From positions 15,959,501-16,023,500 of the forward strand of contig OX621250.1 in NCBI GenBank assembly GCA_951640165.1: 64,000 nt of DNA. Direction: 5' to 3'. The notes below the pieces were generated by a model, which ran no database searches, was not told the origin of the DNA, and saw nothing but the letters and a program-made list of their open reading frames with translations. Of this stretch, positions 11,666-22,300 are shown piece after piece; positions within the stretch are counted from its first letter, which is position 1, and each line of letters opens with the position of its first letter. This DNA comes from Pseudoips prasinana. Its lineage: Eukaryota > Arthropoda > Insecta > Lepidoptera > Nolidae. A program made the position numbers and the translations under genes.

Positions 11666-12789
11666 GAAGTTCTGAACTATGTTATCTTAGTCTACGCAAC
11701 CACTCAGAATGCTAAATATAATTATTATTCTTATTTGGTCTATGATCGGGCATTCGATCATCGTGCCAGCCTATGTGATTGTCTCGTATGTCTTATCTTT
11801 GCCGATTATTATTTGTAGTGCGTCGAACTTTAAAGAATCGTTTATAAATGGTTTATAAATGTTGCGTGAAGTTCTTTATACATTGTAAATTTCTATTATC
11901 TAATAATAGTTATTATCACAATATTTTACCTCCATCGAACACTTACTTAAACGGCTTAACAGATTTTAATTCTAGAATATTGACATATTCATAAAGATCT
12001 AGAAAGTAACACAATACGAATATGTTATGGGCTACGTAAAGAAGAAACCAGATTTGTGATTTATATTTATTTTAAAATATTCAACTATTCCATAAATGTC
12101 AAGATATTGTATGCCCTGGTTAAAAACACGTGCTTTAAATTTGTGTTTATTTTTAAATTATCATATAAGTGTATTCATCATCATATAAATCATGTAATTG
12201 TTAGTCAAATATTTTATTTCAATATACCCATATAACTAAAACTAAACAGCTCAAATTTCAGACTACAACACATCTGTTAAATCATGATGATTTGGCAGTA
12301 GAAGTGTTAAAATGTGCTTTGTTTGATTACATCGTATTAATGCAACTAATCTTGGTTGCATGAATATGAATCTTGGTCAGACACTATGTTTAGGTCCAAT
12401 CCTGTCCAAAATGGACTATGTCTTGCTAAAAGAGATAGCTTCATTAGATATACTTCAAGCATTTTATGAAGGCAGTGTATTCATATACTGCATAATTTGT
12501 TAATCAACCTCAATCCGTTTTGCATCATTGGTCATTATTTGCGTTTTTTGAATAGGTTCAAGTTCAATACGAAAACAATTGCACGTTCTATGAAGAGCCA
12601 AAATAATCGTTTGTTTATGCAAACTGATTATCAACAACTTGTTCAGTTTCATTGGAAACACAATAATCAGAATCAGATTCCGAGTGTATTGACTTATTCT
12701 GGAAAGAATCTATATTCAAAAGTACCGAAATTATATTTTGCTGTACTACTAAAAGGAAGAAGAAACTTTGGTTGGACTGGCTAGACACC

Positions 12790-13612
12790 TGAGCAAACGG
12801 ACGAATCCAAAAGGCGACGAGTGAAGATATAGAAAGAGCTCGGAATGACTATAAATTAAGTAATGACAGTATTAGTAAAGGATGTGGTGAACGAACAGAA
12901 AAATTAACAAAAGGGTGATTTTGATAGAATGTTGTATAACGATTTTCAGACAAACAATAAGTTTTTCTGGAAATCCGTTCGATCAGTAAAGGGCAATTCA
13001 CAAACCATAGAATTGAACTCCATAGACATAAAGAGAGTGAACGTAGTTTATTATCAGGTATAGACAAGATCAAATTGCGTGAGATTAAGAAGTCAAACAC
13101 TGAGTGGTTTACTATCCAAAAAGGTGTTAGGGCAGGGTTGTGTAACCTCACCGTAGTTATTATTATTAAACACTTGTTTAAAAGATTTGAAAGAAAGTGA
13201 ATGTGATCTACTTTCATCCTCGGCGGACGAGTTGCAGGAGATGGTAATAATTATGCATGAAGTTTTGTAAGAAAGGGAATGAAATGAATGTTGAAATGTG
13301 ATTGGAGGAGAGAAAGTCGATAAGGTGACAGAGTTTGTATATTTGGGAACTTTGTTTACTTTACTAACTTTGTTATGGGAAATACGAAAAACCATTGGTA
13401 GAAGAGTCAATGCGGGGAACCAAATGAATGGGGTACTACGCGCCTTTATGCGTAGTCGGCAACTCTAACAAAGAATGCACTGGTCGTGCAAGATTAGAGT
13501 TGGGCACTAGCACTCCTAGTGCCAACTTTGATGTATGGAAGTGGAAGTTAGGTATGGCAGAAAAAGAATGGAAGTAGAATAAATGCAGTGGAAATGAGAG
13601 CTCTGAGAAGTA
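12790..13612 (+). pseudogene. decayed RTE-like LINE reverse transcriptase, 5' part
   Basis: Broken reading frames give recognisable pieces of a non-LTR reverse transcriptase in the right order. These are WKSVRSVKG (about 12970), a KGVR-GC--SP core near 13120, DKVTEFVYLGTLF (about 13320), RRVNAGNQMNGVLRAFM (about 13400), LMYGS, and INAVEMRALRS ending at 13612. Multiple frameshifts make it non-functional. Its last codons are interrupted at a TA dinucleotide by the Tc1-like element; the coding phase continues at 15205. Confidence 0.7.
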
Positions 13613-15204
13613 CACACATCAACAAAGTCTAGGGATACGTTATTTTGAAATCAAACATGGCTTTATTGTTTAAAACCTATTTAGTTTCCTTAAAAAGTTT
13701 ATTTACAGATTTAAACCTTGTCTATTCTTTATTCAAAATTTAAAAATTAAAATGAGAAACAAATGAAAACACGCAAAGCACAGCGCAATCTTGAGTTGTA
13801 TCTAATTTCAAGAAGTTGCATTAAAATTTTTTTTGCGTGTTAATTGAAGAAAACCTGATAAATTGTTTTATTTTCTTTTCTCAATTGGTTGTGTAAGCTT
13901 TTTAGCGTCATGCCACGCCATCATTTGAGTCGAGATGAAATGTTACGGGCAGTTGGCATGTTACAAAACGGTGCTATTCAACGCGTCGTTGCTGAGTCTC
14001 TGGGCACAAGCCAAAATGTGGTATCCAGGCTGTGGTCACGTTATCGCGCTACTGGAGATGTGGCAGAACGGCACACAGGTAGATATCGTGTTACCACTCA
14101 GAGACAGGATCGATTTCTCCAAATGACCGCCAGAAGACTACCCAATATCACAGCGATGCAACTAGTGCAAAGGCTCCAGGAGGGTCAGCAGCTGCTGGTG
14201 AGCGACCAAACCGTGCGAAGGAGGCTGCATGAAGTTGGTCTTCATGCTCGCAGACCGCTACGAGTCCCAGCGCTGCGACGTGGCAATCGCGGTAGGCGAC
14301 TTTTATGGGCTCAAGAACATTTGACATGGAGTGATCAACAATGGTCATTGGTGCTGTTCACTGATGAGTCCCGCTATGGATTTCATCCAGATTCGAGACG
14401 AACACGCGTTTGGAGAACTCCAGGCAGGGTCAGCCGTCTCCGACATCCACAGGAGGTCCACTCTTACCAAGGCGGGACAATTATGGTGTGGGCAGGAATA
14501 CGAATCGGCGGACGAACCCAACTCATTTGGATTCAGGGCAGCATGACTGCCCATAGATACCGTGAGGAGGTAGTAGAACGTGTCATTGTCCCGCTCAGGG
14601 CCCTAACGGGGCAAGAATTTCAGCTCATGCATGACAATGCACCTTCCCATACAGCGCGGCTGGTGAGGGCCGCCCTTCGAGAACACGATGTTCAGGTATT
14701 AGATTGGCCTCCACAGTCGCCAGACTTAAACCCAATTGAACACGCCTGGGACATGTTACAGCGAAGAGCATTGAGGGATTTTCCGCCCAACTTGACAACA
14801 GAAGAACAACTTTTCGAACATTTAAAAAGAACTTGGGACTGCATACCCCAGCAAGACATTGACACCTTAATTTTAAGTATGGAAAATCGTTGCCGCTGTG
14901 TGATTAATGTTAGAGGAGGAAATACCGATTACTGATTATCAGATTTGGTAAGATTTTTATTCATTTAATTCGATTGAATAATTTTATAAGAATAAAATGT
15001 TTTTGTTCACTCAGTAATTTTCTATGGCTTAATTAATTTAAGACTTTTATTAATTAGAAAAACAAAATCGCATCGTGTTGTTAATGTTTAAATATCGGCC
15101 ATGAAATTATCTTTAATTCTTCCATTTACAGTCATAACAAAATGTTTATAGTTTTCTAGATAATCAATGAAATGTTCAATATCCCTAGATTGTGTTGATG
15201 TGTG
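13613..15204 (+). mobile_element. Tc1-like DNA transposon, apparently intact
   Basis: The ends are inverted repeats. The left end reads cacacatcaaca then tctagggata, and the right end is its reverse complement, matching at 23 of 25 positions. TA lies on both sides (13611-13612 and 15205-15206), the duplication expected for Tc1/mariner. Removing the element restores the host LINE frame (RS-ICGVT), which fixes both ends to the base. The 1,592-bp element holds a single uninterrupted transposase gene, so it may be young or still mobile. Confidence 0.88.
13910..14935 (+). CDS. Tc1-like transposase (DD34E)
   Basis: This 341-residue protein starts at the first ATG (MPRHHLSRDE); the open frame continues a few codons upstream but only from a TTG. 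The N-terminal part (about residues 1-110) is a paired helix-turn-helix DNA-binding region, with LGTSQNVVSRLWSRYRATG typical of Tc1 proteins. The catalytic domain has the triad Asp152 (LFTDES), Asp242 (HDNAPSH) and Glu277 (NPIEH). The last two are 34 residues apart, the DD34E spacing of the Tc1 group. The length is normal for the family and there is no stop or frameshift. The enzyme would cut at the terminal repeats and insert at TA. There are no regulatory signals beyond the element's own ends. Confidence 0.93.
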   Translation: MPRHHLSRDEMLRAVGMLQNGAIQRVVAESLGTSQNVVSRLWSRYRATGDVAERHTGRYRVTTQRQDRFLQMTARRLPNITAMQLVQRLQEGQQLLVSDQTVRRRLHEVGLHARRPLRVPALRRGNRGRRLLWAQEHLTWSDQQWSLVLFTDESRYGFHPDSRRTRVWRTPGRVSRLRHPQEVHSYQGGTIMVWAGIRIGGRTQLIWIQGSMTAHRYREEVVERVIVPLRALTGQEFQLMHDNAPSHTARLVRAALREHDVQVLDWPPQSPDLNPIEHAWDMLQRRALRDFPPNLTTEEQLFEHLKRTWDCIPQQDIDTLILSMENRCRCVINVRGGNTDY

Positions 15205-15545
15205 TATATGTGGTGTGACTTTGAGGGACAGACTACGAAATACTGACGTAAGTTGTGGTGTGAAAGAGGATGTAATCACAAAGATTGAAAGGGTATGCTG
15301 AGATTGACGAAAGAAGTATACCTGGCCTGTGTGTATGGTGCAACATGAAGGGGAAGACCTAGTAGTCTCTGACCAAATCGGAGGTATTCTCAAGAAAGGC
15401 CAGGTCAGAAATTCCCTAAACCGGTGAGGATGTATGTAGAATATAATGACAGTAAACGAGGCAAAAAGGTGTGCAACGATCGTGACAAATGGAAATCTGT
15501 TGTCTCTGCCTACCCCTATGGGAAAAAGGCGTGAGTCTATGTATG
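15205..15545 (+). pseudogene. RTE-like LINE, 3' part after the Tc1 insertion
   Basis: This is the direct continuation of the LINE interrupted at 13612. Its fragments read CGVTLRDRLRNTDVSCGV, KEDVITKIERV, DQIGGILKKGQVRNSLNR, EAKRVCNDRDKWKSVV and SAYPYGKKA followed by a stop. Internal stops and a frameshift remain, so the copy is dead. The end of the frame followed by gtctatgtatg is the usual short 3' tail of this group. Confidence 0.75.
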
Positions 15546-15639
15546 TTTATCTAATTGCGGGCCCCAATGAAGCACCCAAAAAGTAGACTCAACAGGGCCT
15601 TACCCAACTGCATTCACTTAAACCTAGGTTATTTTTAAA

Positions 15640-15712
15640 CCAGTTGGAATCGAACCCGGGACACGAAGCAGCGAGGCGACTGTCTTAGCCGCTGCGCCAC
15701 ACGTGTATATAA
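15640..15712 (-). repeat. tRNA-derived SINE fragment
   Basis: On the minus strand an A box (gtggcgcagcggctaagac) and a B box (cccgggttcgattccaac) are correctly spaced. It belongs to the same family as 2866-2966. Confidence 0.6.
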
Positions 15713-17280
15713 TAATAATAATATCCTGGGACATTATTAGATATATATCAATTTTATAAGAATATGAGTTATTTGTAATGCTGGTATTGCTCTGACATTC
15801 TGCCGTGGAGTTTGTGTAACTCATCACAAAGGCATGTTGTTATCTAGTTTTGCTACTCACCTGGCATACCTGGGTGCCCATTAACGCAACATGCCTATGT
15901 CACAGAATAAAAAGTACTTACGTACAGAAGCGGCTCTTCGCGGAACAATTTATAGAAATAGCGACTCCTGCTATTAAGCAACTAAGTGCAATTCAGCTTG
16001 CATACGCGATCAGTGCCTACCGCGATATTCACTTAAACGCTGCCACTCTCTTCTAACGCATTACACTGTCGCTGTCGGACACGGAGTCTCCTGGCGTAGG
16101 GTTGCCTGATTGCCGCTGTTACTGTGATACCTATTCATCGTCTATCTACTTATTAACCACATAATCTATCTTACGTTTGATCCGTATATATTACACGGTA
16201 AATCTTTACGAATTTGATATTTTTGTTAGGTTATTTAAGCTGGCTCGACGAACTTTACTATACTAATTCAGAAATATCTCCTAAACGCGTGGACCGATTG
16301 GCATGACTCAAACGGATAAAATGGTTATAGACCTAAATCTTTAATTTGACACCAAAATCGTTGAGATATCTCGACAAACAAAAAATCACATTTTCAAGTT
16401 GCTCTCGTAATTATCTTACACGTTTGAAACTCATACCAATTCTTTTAAAAACTATCTTGGCCAACAAAAACGTTAAAACTAGAATCTATACGACTGAAAA
16501 CACATGATTTGGAATCTAATTATAAATAATGAACACCTACAGAATCCCTACTTTGGTATATAAAATAATAATGTGAACTAACCTTTCCGCAACTGTAGGT
16601 AATGTAAAAACTAATAAAACCTTGTCCCCTTTTTTCGATAAACATCCAAATGAACAACACCTAGCACCAGATTTGTGATGATGAGACATTTTTGTTGTTC
16701 AATATTTAGTATTAAGTAGAGAGCTGCCAGTACTTTTTAATCCGTGGCGTATGGCGCTGCGCGCGAGCGGTCGGCGACAGCCCTCTGGGCTACGCCACTG
16801 CCAAGGCGCGCGGAAGTGTAGGTAATTATCACCGTAGGTATGGCCGAGTGAAGGGGCCCTGCCTATGCCCCTAACGCGTATACATGTCGGTATTCTATGG
16901 CACGGTGTGCCCATAACTCAATAACGCGTCCTAAGTAAAAGGTCAGCGTTCAGCCCAGTTCTACGCCTTTAAAAAAATATTAGATAACAATGGATACATG
17001 GATGAAAAATGTATGAATGTAATATACGCCCGCGACGCGTATGCTCGTTGCATACGCGTCGTGGGCATGGGACAAGTAAAGCAAAAACCCACGCAGACGT
17101 CATGGGTACGGGACGCGTTAAAGATTAAGTGCAAAGACTGACTGTTCGGTAAGTTCGTAGGAAATAACCACTTACAACTGATTATTTACACAAATTTTAA
17201 TGTGTTTTACCGATAAGACTGCGTTGGTGGATCAAAAAAATAGCTAATACTTATTGATTTCTTACAAGGTGTAAACCATA
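15713..17280. other. gene-free DNA with unassigned repeats
   Basis: No coding exon is recognised. A GC-rich block at about 16730-16915 stands out from its AT-rich setting and is probably a dispersed repeat. A short hairpin, 17028-17043 with 17051-17066 (15 of 16 paired), is built around gcgacgcgtatg. Confidence 0.4.
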
Positions 17281-17605
17281 TCTATACATATAATAAAATA
17301 TAATATAATATACATATAGGAAAGTCAAAACTGTACAATTAATATTTTTTTAAAAGGAGACTTGGGGCGTGGTCTACAATCGATATCGAAGCCAAAAATA
17401 TAGTTATTAGATTTTTTGTCGGTTTGTCTGTTTGTCTGTATGTATGTCCGGGCTAAACTCAAAAAGTACTGCATGGATTTACTTCAAATTTTGCATGAAT
17501 ATTACTAAGAGGTCGAGTCAACATATTATCACACTATCACATACGGGGGAGGAGCTGTGATAATATATAAAATTTAACGCGGGTGAAACTGCGGGGCACA
17601 GCTAG
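17281..17605 (+). mobile_element. short Helitron (325 bp)
   Basis: It starts with TCTATACATATAATAAAAT and ends with actgcggggcacagCTAG, flanked by A on the left and T on the right, as expected for Helitron insertion. No coding capacity. Sister copies in the opposite orientation are at 58826-59133 and 61766-62074; they share the gaagtaaatccatgcagtac and ttttgagttnagcccggac core. Confidence 0.75.
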
Positions 17606-18105
17606 TAAATATATAAATGTTGAATTCACACTAAACTAACCATACAAGTTATCATAGAAATACTTTGGGAAAAAATTGTATTTCTGTTTAAAGGTGATAC
17701 TAATGACCTAGAACATTTTATATTAGGTACTAGGTGTACAAGTTTATTATGTTCTGAGCGCCGTAATTTTATTTTTAAGTGAAATCTTAATGCGCGTTGA
17801 GCACTTTTTGGGTGAAAAAATATCATGGGAACTCGCGTCATTCGTACTGAAGGCTTTCCATAAGCTAGCTGTGTAGGTATAGATATTTTAACTTTTTGGG
17901 GGAACCAAATGCGTGAAACTCGCGTCATTTTCACCGCACGCTTCCATGAGCTATATGTTTACAGTGTACCTATATACATACTTAGATATACCTCCGTACG
18001 TTATCCGTACGTAAAAATCATCATGGGCAGCTGGTTTATGAGGTTTCTAGTCGCGCTGTGCCTATCTATCTTTTTCTAATGTTAGAATAGCTCACAATCC
18101 ATTCT

Positions 18106-18300
18106 CTATCTTGACGGAACCGCTGTTATAGTAGAATAGAGTTGAACTGTTGAAGTGACAATTTCTAAAAGAAACTGACGCAATGTACCGGTCATTATGC
18201 TAGTCTCCTGATAAGGTTGATATATATTGACATCAGAAAGGCTAAGATGCAATCGTGCAGCCACAACACGATGACTATGCCCTGAATCCAACAACGGCAC
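18106..18300 (-). pseudogene. Tc1/mariner transposase relic, N-terminal
   Basis: A 64-codon minus-strand frame begins with PLLDSGHSHRVVAARLHL and SLSDV, then a YQ-YQET phrase. This is the helix-turn-helix part of Tc1-like transposases, with internal small deletions. The catalytic part is missing. It is not a copy of the intact element at 13613-15204 (different residues), so it represents a second Tc1 family. Confidence 0.6.
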
Positions 18301-19184
18301 GACTTAGTGCTGTTCTATGGTCAAGGTATCCGTCTTTCTTAAGAAAAAATCATTTTGGTAGGATGTCATACAGCTTTATAGTTAACAATCACTTTAAAAA
18401 ACCGCTATATATTTTTATGCCTTTCTCGTCAGTAGGTACTTATAGTTAATAATAAATGAAAACAAATGCACTACTTGAGAAAGTATCACAAATGTTGTCC
18501 CAAAGAAGACATCGACCCCATGCTTTGCCCGTATGCAAAGCATAAGCGTATGTCGCACTAAGTCTCTAATTCTTCGCTTTAAGAGGTTAAACGCTCTTCT
18601 AGAATTTTAAACTGGTTGTGTGATCTGTTCGCGGAAGAGTGGAAGTCATAATTATCAGTATGCCTGAGGCTCTGTGGGATATAATTAGCCTGGTACCGTC
18701 TACCTAAAGTCGAATAAGTGAAATATTGTAAATTATGCATAACACTATTTGACGTTGTATGTTTGACTTATTAATTATTCATTCATTGACTGTTTTTATA
18801 TACCATTTAATTTAATTAATCTTGATATTGCAATTGTTAATTTTAGTTGTTATTGCTATTAATTAAATTTATTACCTTTTGCATGCTTTTTTGGCAGAAT
18901 GTATAGGATGCTAATAATAATTGTAACACCTAAATGTATTACCTGCATTCTTAGCAAATAAATTGATTGATTGATTAATTTCTCCGACATGTCCAAAGCA
19001 CAGAGGCTAGTTTGGCACCTGTTGACTTGATTTTAGCACAAAATAAATTTAACATAAACCTGTAGTTATATCATGTTTTATAAATAAATATATTTAATTA
19101 CCTAGTTGAGATACCACAAATCATTAAGCTTACTTTAAACTAGTTTATGAAACATTGTTCATTATGGATTTCTCTTTTTTCCAG
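18301..19184. other. DNA immediately upstream of the first visible spen exon
   Basis: AT-rich sequence with no exon seen. The last 14 bases (ctcttttttccag) are a strong polypyrimidine tract and 3' splice site. Because the following exon enters in phase 2, an upstream coding exon must exist. Confidence 0.55.
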
Positions 19185-19373
19185 TGGCGGAGAGGATAGT
19201 TCAAGCAATACGTGCCCGATTGCAGCATCTGCAGCGGCACCAGCGGCATGGCGAGGCACCAATGACAGCGCCACCGAGTACTGCCGCCGTGGCAACACGC
19301 CTGCCGCCTACGGCAGGTACCAGCGTAACAACTCCACCGCACCTTACTCCACACCTCCCTCCAACGTCGAAAG
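19185..19373 (+). CDS. spen: spen exon, linker between RRM1 and RRM2
   Basis: The acceptor tttttccag is followed by one base completing a codon, then GGEDSSSN, and the exon ends in NVER split 2/1 at gtattc. It encodes a low-complexity segment (AAWRGTND, TEYCRRGNTPAAYGRYQR, NSTAPYSTPPS) of the kind seen between the first two RRMs of insect Spen. It enters in phase 2. An in-frame ATG sits in the preceding pyrimidine tract (19147) and is not favoured as a start. Confidence 0.85.
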
Positions 19374-22300
19374 GTATTCTACTTAACATAGCATAATCAG
19401 AGACGGGTCATTTAACGTTTCTAGTTTCGCCCAATTAAATTGGGTGGGAGCGAGTGGATTAGTGGCTAAAAACCAATCGTTTAATGCTGGCACGTTAGCG
19501 GTTGTTGGTTTGGCTTAACCTCTGTGGAAATGTTGTTAAGATAGTTAAAATGTTTAGAACTACACCACACCACCGATGGTACGGCAGTGGGGACCGCGTG
19601 GCGGGCGCGACCGGCGGCGAGAGCACGCCGAGCACGCCCGGAGGCGGCACGGAGGGCGGGAGACGGCGGCGGCACTCTGGCTCGGGTTCGTCGCGGTCGG
19701 ACTCCAGCTCGCCCGAGCCCAGCGACACGTCCCGGGCTTCCACGCCCGCGACGCAGCCGCCGCTCTCGCACCATACCAACCATCGCACGCCGCCCAGCTT
19801 ACAACATCAAGTAATATTACATGATAACTAATTTTATTACGGTAAATATCCATGCGATAATCATCTTGGTGGTTTTATCAAACTGATATCAAACGTATGG
19901 AAGTTTCCATACGTTTCATATCAATTTCTTTATGACAGTCTACTGCCGGTCATCATGAAACATTGCGTAAAAATGATGGACTTACGGGTAGAACAAGAAT
20001 GAAGTCAGGTGGCATGACTAATATCTGCCTATTACACACTTAAATATTTGATGTTGTCTATTATGTATATATGTATACGGTTATCCAGGTATATATCCGG
20101 CATACATTACAATAATATAAATAATTATATTACAGTAAACTGAAGTACGCGTTTAAACCGATGAACCTCATTGGATATTTAGTAATATGAAAAACATTGC
20201 TATAATATAGTAGACACATAACCGACTGTATAGACGGATCCCAGGAATTTGAATTTGAAGTCTTCAAAAGTTATTTAAAGTTGGAAGTCTTTAATCGACA
20301 CTTTGAAATAATGATTCTGTACCCAATGTAATCTTTAAAATCAGTGGAGTGCAATCCTACAAATATGTGTTCTATTTTTGGAACAAAAACAATAAAATTT
20401 TTAGCTGTACCCGCCCAGAAGTAGATAGAACAGAAGGTTCCGTTTTTTATTGATTTTTACCACTACCTCGGATTTCTAGCTTTTGGGATATGATTTGACT
20501 GGTAGAAATCGTCAGTAAAGATAAGACAGTATGCTCCCTTGAAGATTGTATACGAGTGTGCGTGTGTGTGTGTGCGTGTATCGAAGCTCAAGTAGAAGAG
20601 CATTATAACCAGTAGTAATGTTATATCGTAAGCAACTTTGTCCCCCGATTGTACTCTTTTTTCGGCTTATTGGACGATTCGCACGAATTGAACTAGCACG
20701 AAACGTGCGAATCGACTCCTTTCAATAATATTATTTTTTCTGTAGGCGATTCGCACGAAGTTAATTTATCGGTGTGCGAATCGACACCGCCAAAAATAGG
20801 TATTAGGCTTTTGGTGTACAAATTGTTTTTTTATGAAATGCAGTTAAGTTAAAGTACAGAGTACAGTAAGATAAAAATGTGAAAATATCGATCACAGAAT
20901 AATAAATAAGTGTCACAGAAAAGAAAAATAAAAACGTACCAAAAATAGATTTACGCGAGTGAGCGTGATGGCATATAGTGCTTTCTCTTCTTCCTGTAAT
21001 AGGCAAATGTTGCTGGCTTGCTCTTATTGTTTTGTATTAATAAGCATGTAGATATGCCACGTTTCAAATGATAATTATTACGTATTTAATGCAAATTTTT
21101 CTTATTTTGAAGTAAATACTTTTTATTAAAACTTGGACTATTTTTTAGTTTTATATCAGTGACAGCTGTGTACGGCTGTACTTCATTTTTAGGGTTCCGT
21201 TACCAAAAGGTAAAACGGGACCCTATTACTAAGACTTCGCTGTCTGTCTGTCTGTCCGTCTGTCACCAGGCTGTATCTCATGAACCGTGATAGTTAGACA
21301 GTTGAAATTTTCACAGATGACGTCTTTCTGTTGCCGCTATAGCAATAATATTAAAAACAAAATATTTAAGGGGGCTCCTATACAACAAACGTGAACTTTT
21401 TTGATAATGGTACAGAAACCTTCGTGCGCGAGCCCGACTTAACTTGGCCGGTTTTTTTATTCCTTAAAATAAAATGTATGCCAATAGCCTACTAAATATT
21501 TTTGGAGGTGTCGATTCGCAAATCAATAAATTAACTTCGTACGAATCGCCTACTAAAAAAATAATATATTGAAAGGAGTCGCTTCGCACGTTTCGTGCGA
21601 GTTCAATTCGTGCGAATCGTCCAATAAGCTTTTTTTTCTATCATCTAATGGTAACAAACCACTAACAATTACTGTGAATGATGCGCATACTCTTTAAAAA
21701 TGGTTGATTTTCACATAGCCTAGACCAAGGTTCTGTGCATCATCATATTCATCACTTATCTCCATAGGGTTGAAATAACTGTTGGCTCATCTATTAAAAA
21801 GTAACATGAGATGCCATTTAAATCTGTTGATGTAAAGATGAGGTATGACTATCATATCATGGCTTAAGCTCATTTTTACACGCTTTCTATTAGCTGCACT
21901 TGTGTGTTTGTTTTTGTAGTAAGGCAAGCAAGAGCAAGCAAGTAACGTATGTATGGAAAACGTAGGCACGTTTTGGGGTGGGGTAGACAATGACAATGAC
22001 AATGTAAATAAAAATCCAGCCAAGTGCGTTGGACTATGGTCAATTTACAGTTCCGAAGTTGGGCAACTTCACAATAATGTGAACTAGGAAGAGAGGGAAA
22101 TTGTCAAAATATACATACTTACTATTTAAAACAATTTTTGTAGAAAGTATTTACTACAAGATGCTTATTTTTTAACGTTAATCAGATAGGTAAATTTTTT
22201 TAAAGAGTTTAAAGGCTCATATCTCATGGTATTATGCTGCTAAATGAAAAAGTCACTTGTCTTAATCATGAACACCACGTGTGCGATAACCAGATTACAC

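Noticed and set aside
15088..15393. 101-codon minus-strand frame across the right end of the Tc1 element
   Set aside because: It runs through the terminal repeat into the antisense of the LINE, so it cannot be a real gene.
19147..19386. Alternative start ATG at 19147 giving a signal-peptide-like MKHCSLWISLF
   Set aside because: Those codons are the pyrimidine tract and AG of a splice acceptor, and the exon needs an upstream RRM to match the family. Kept only as a remote alternative.
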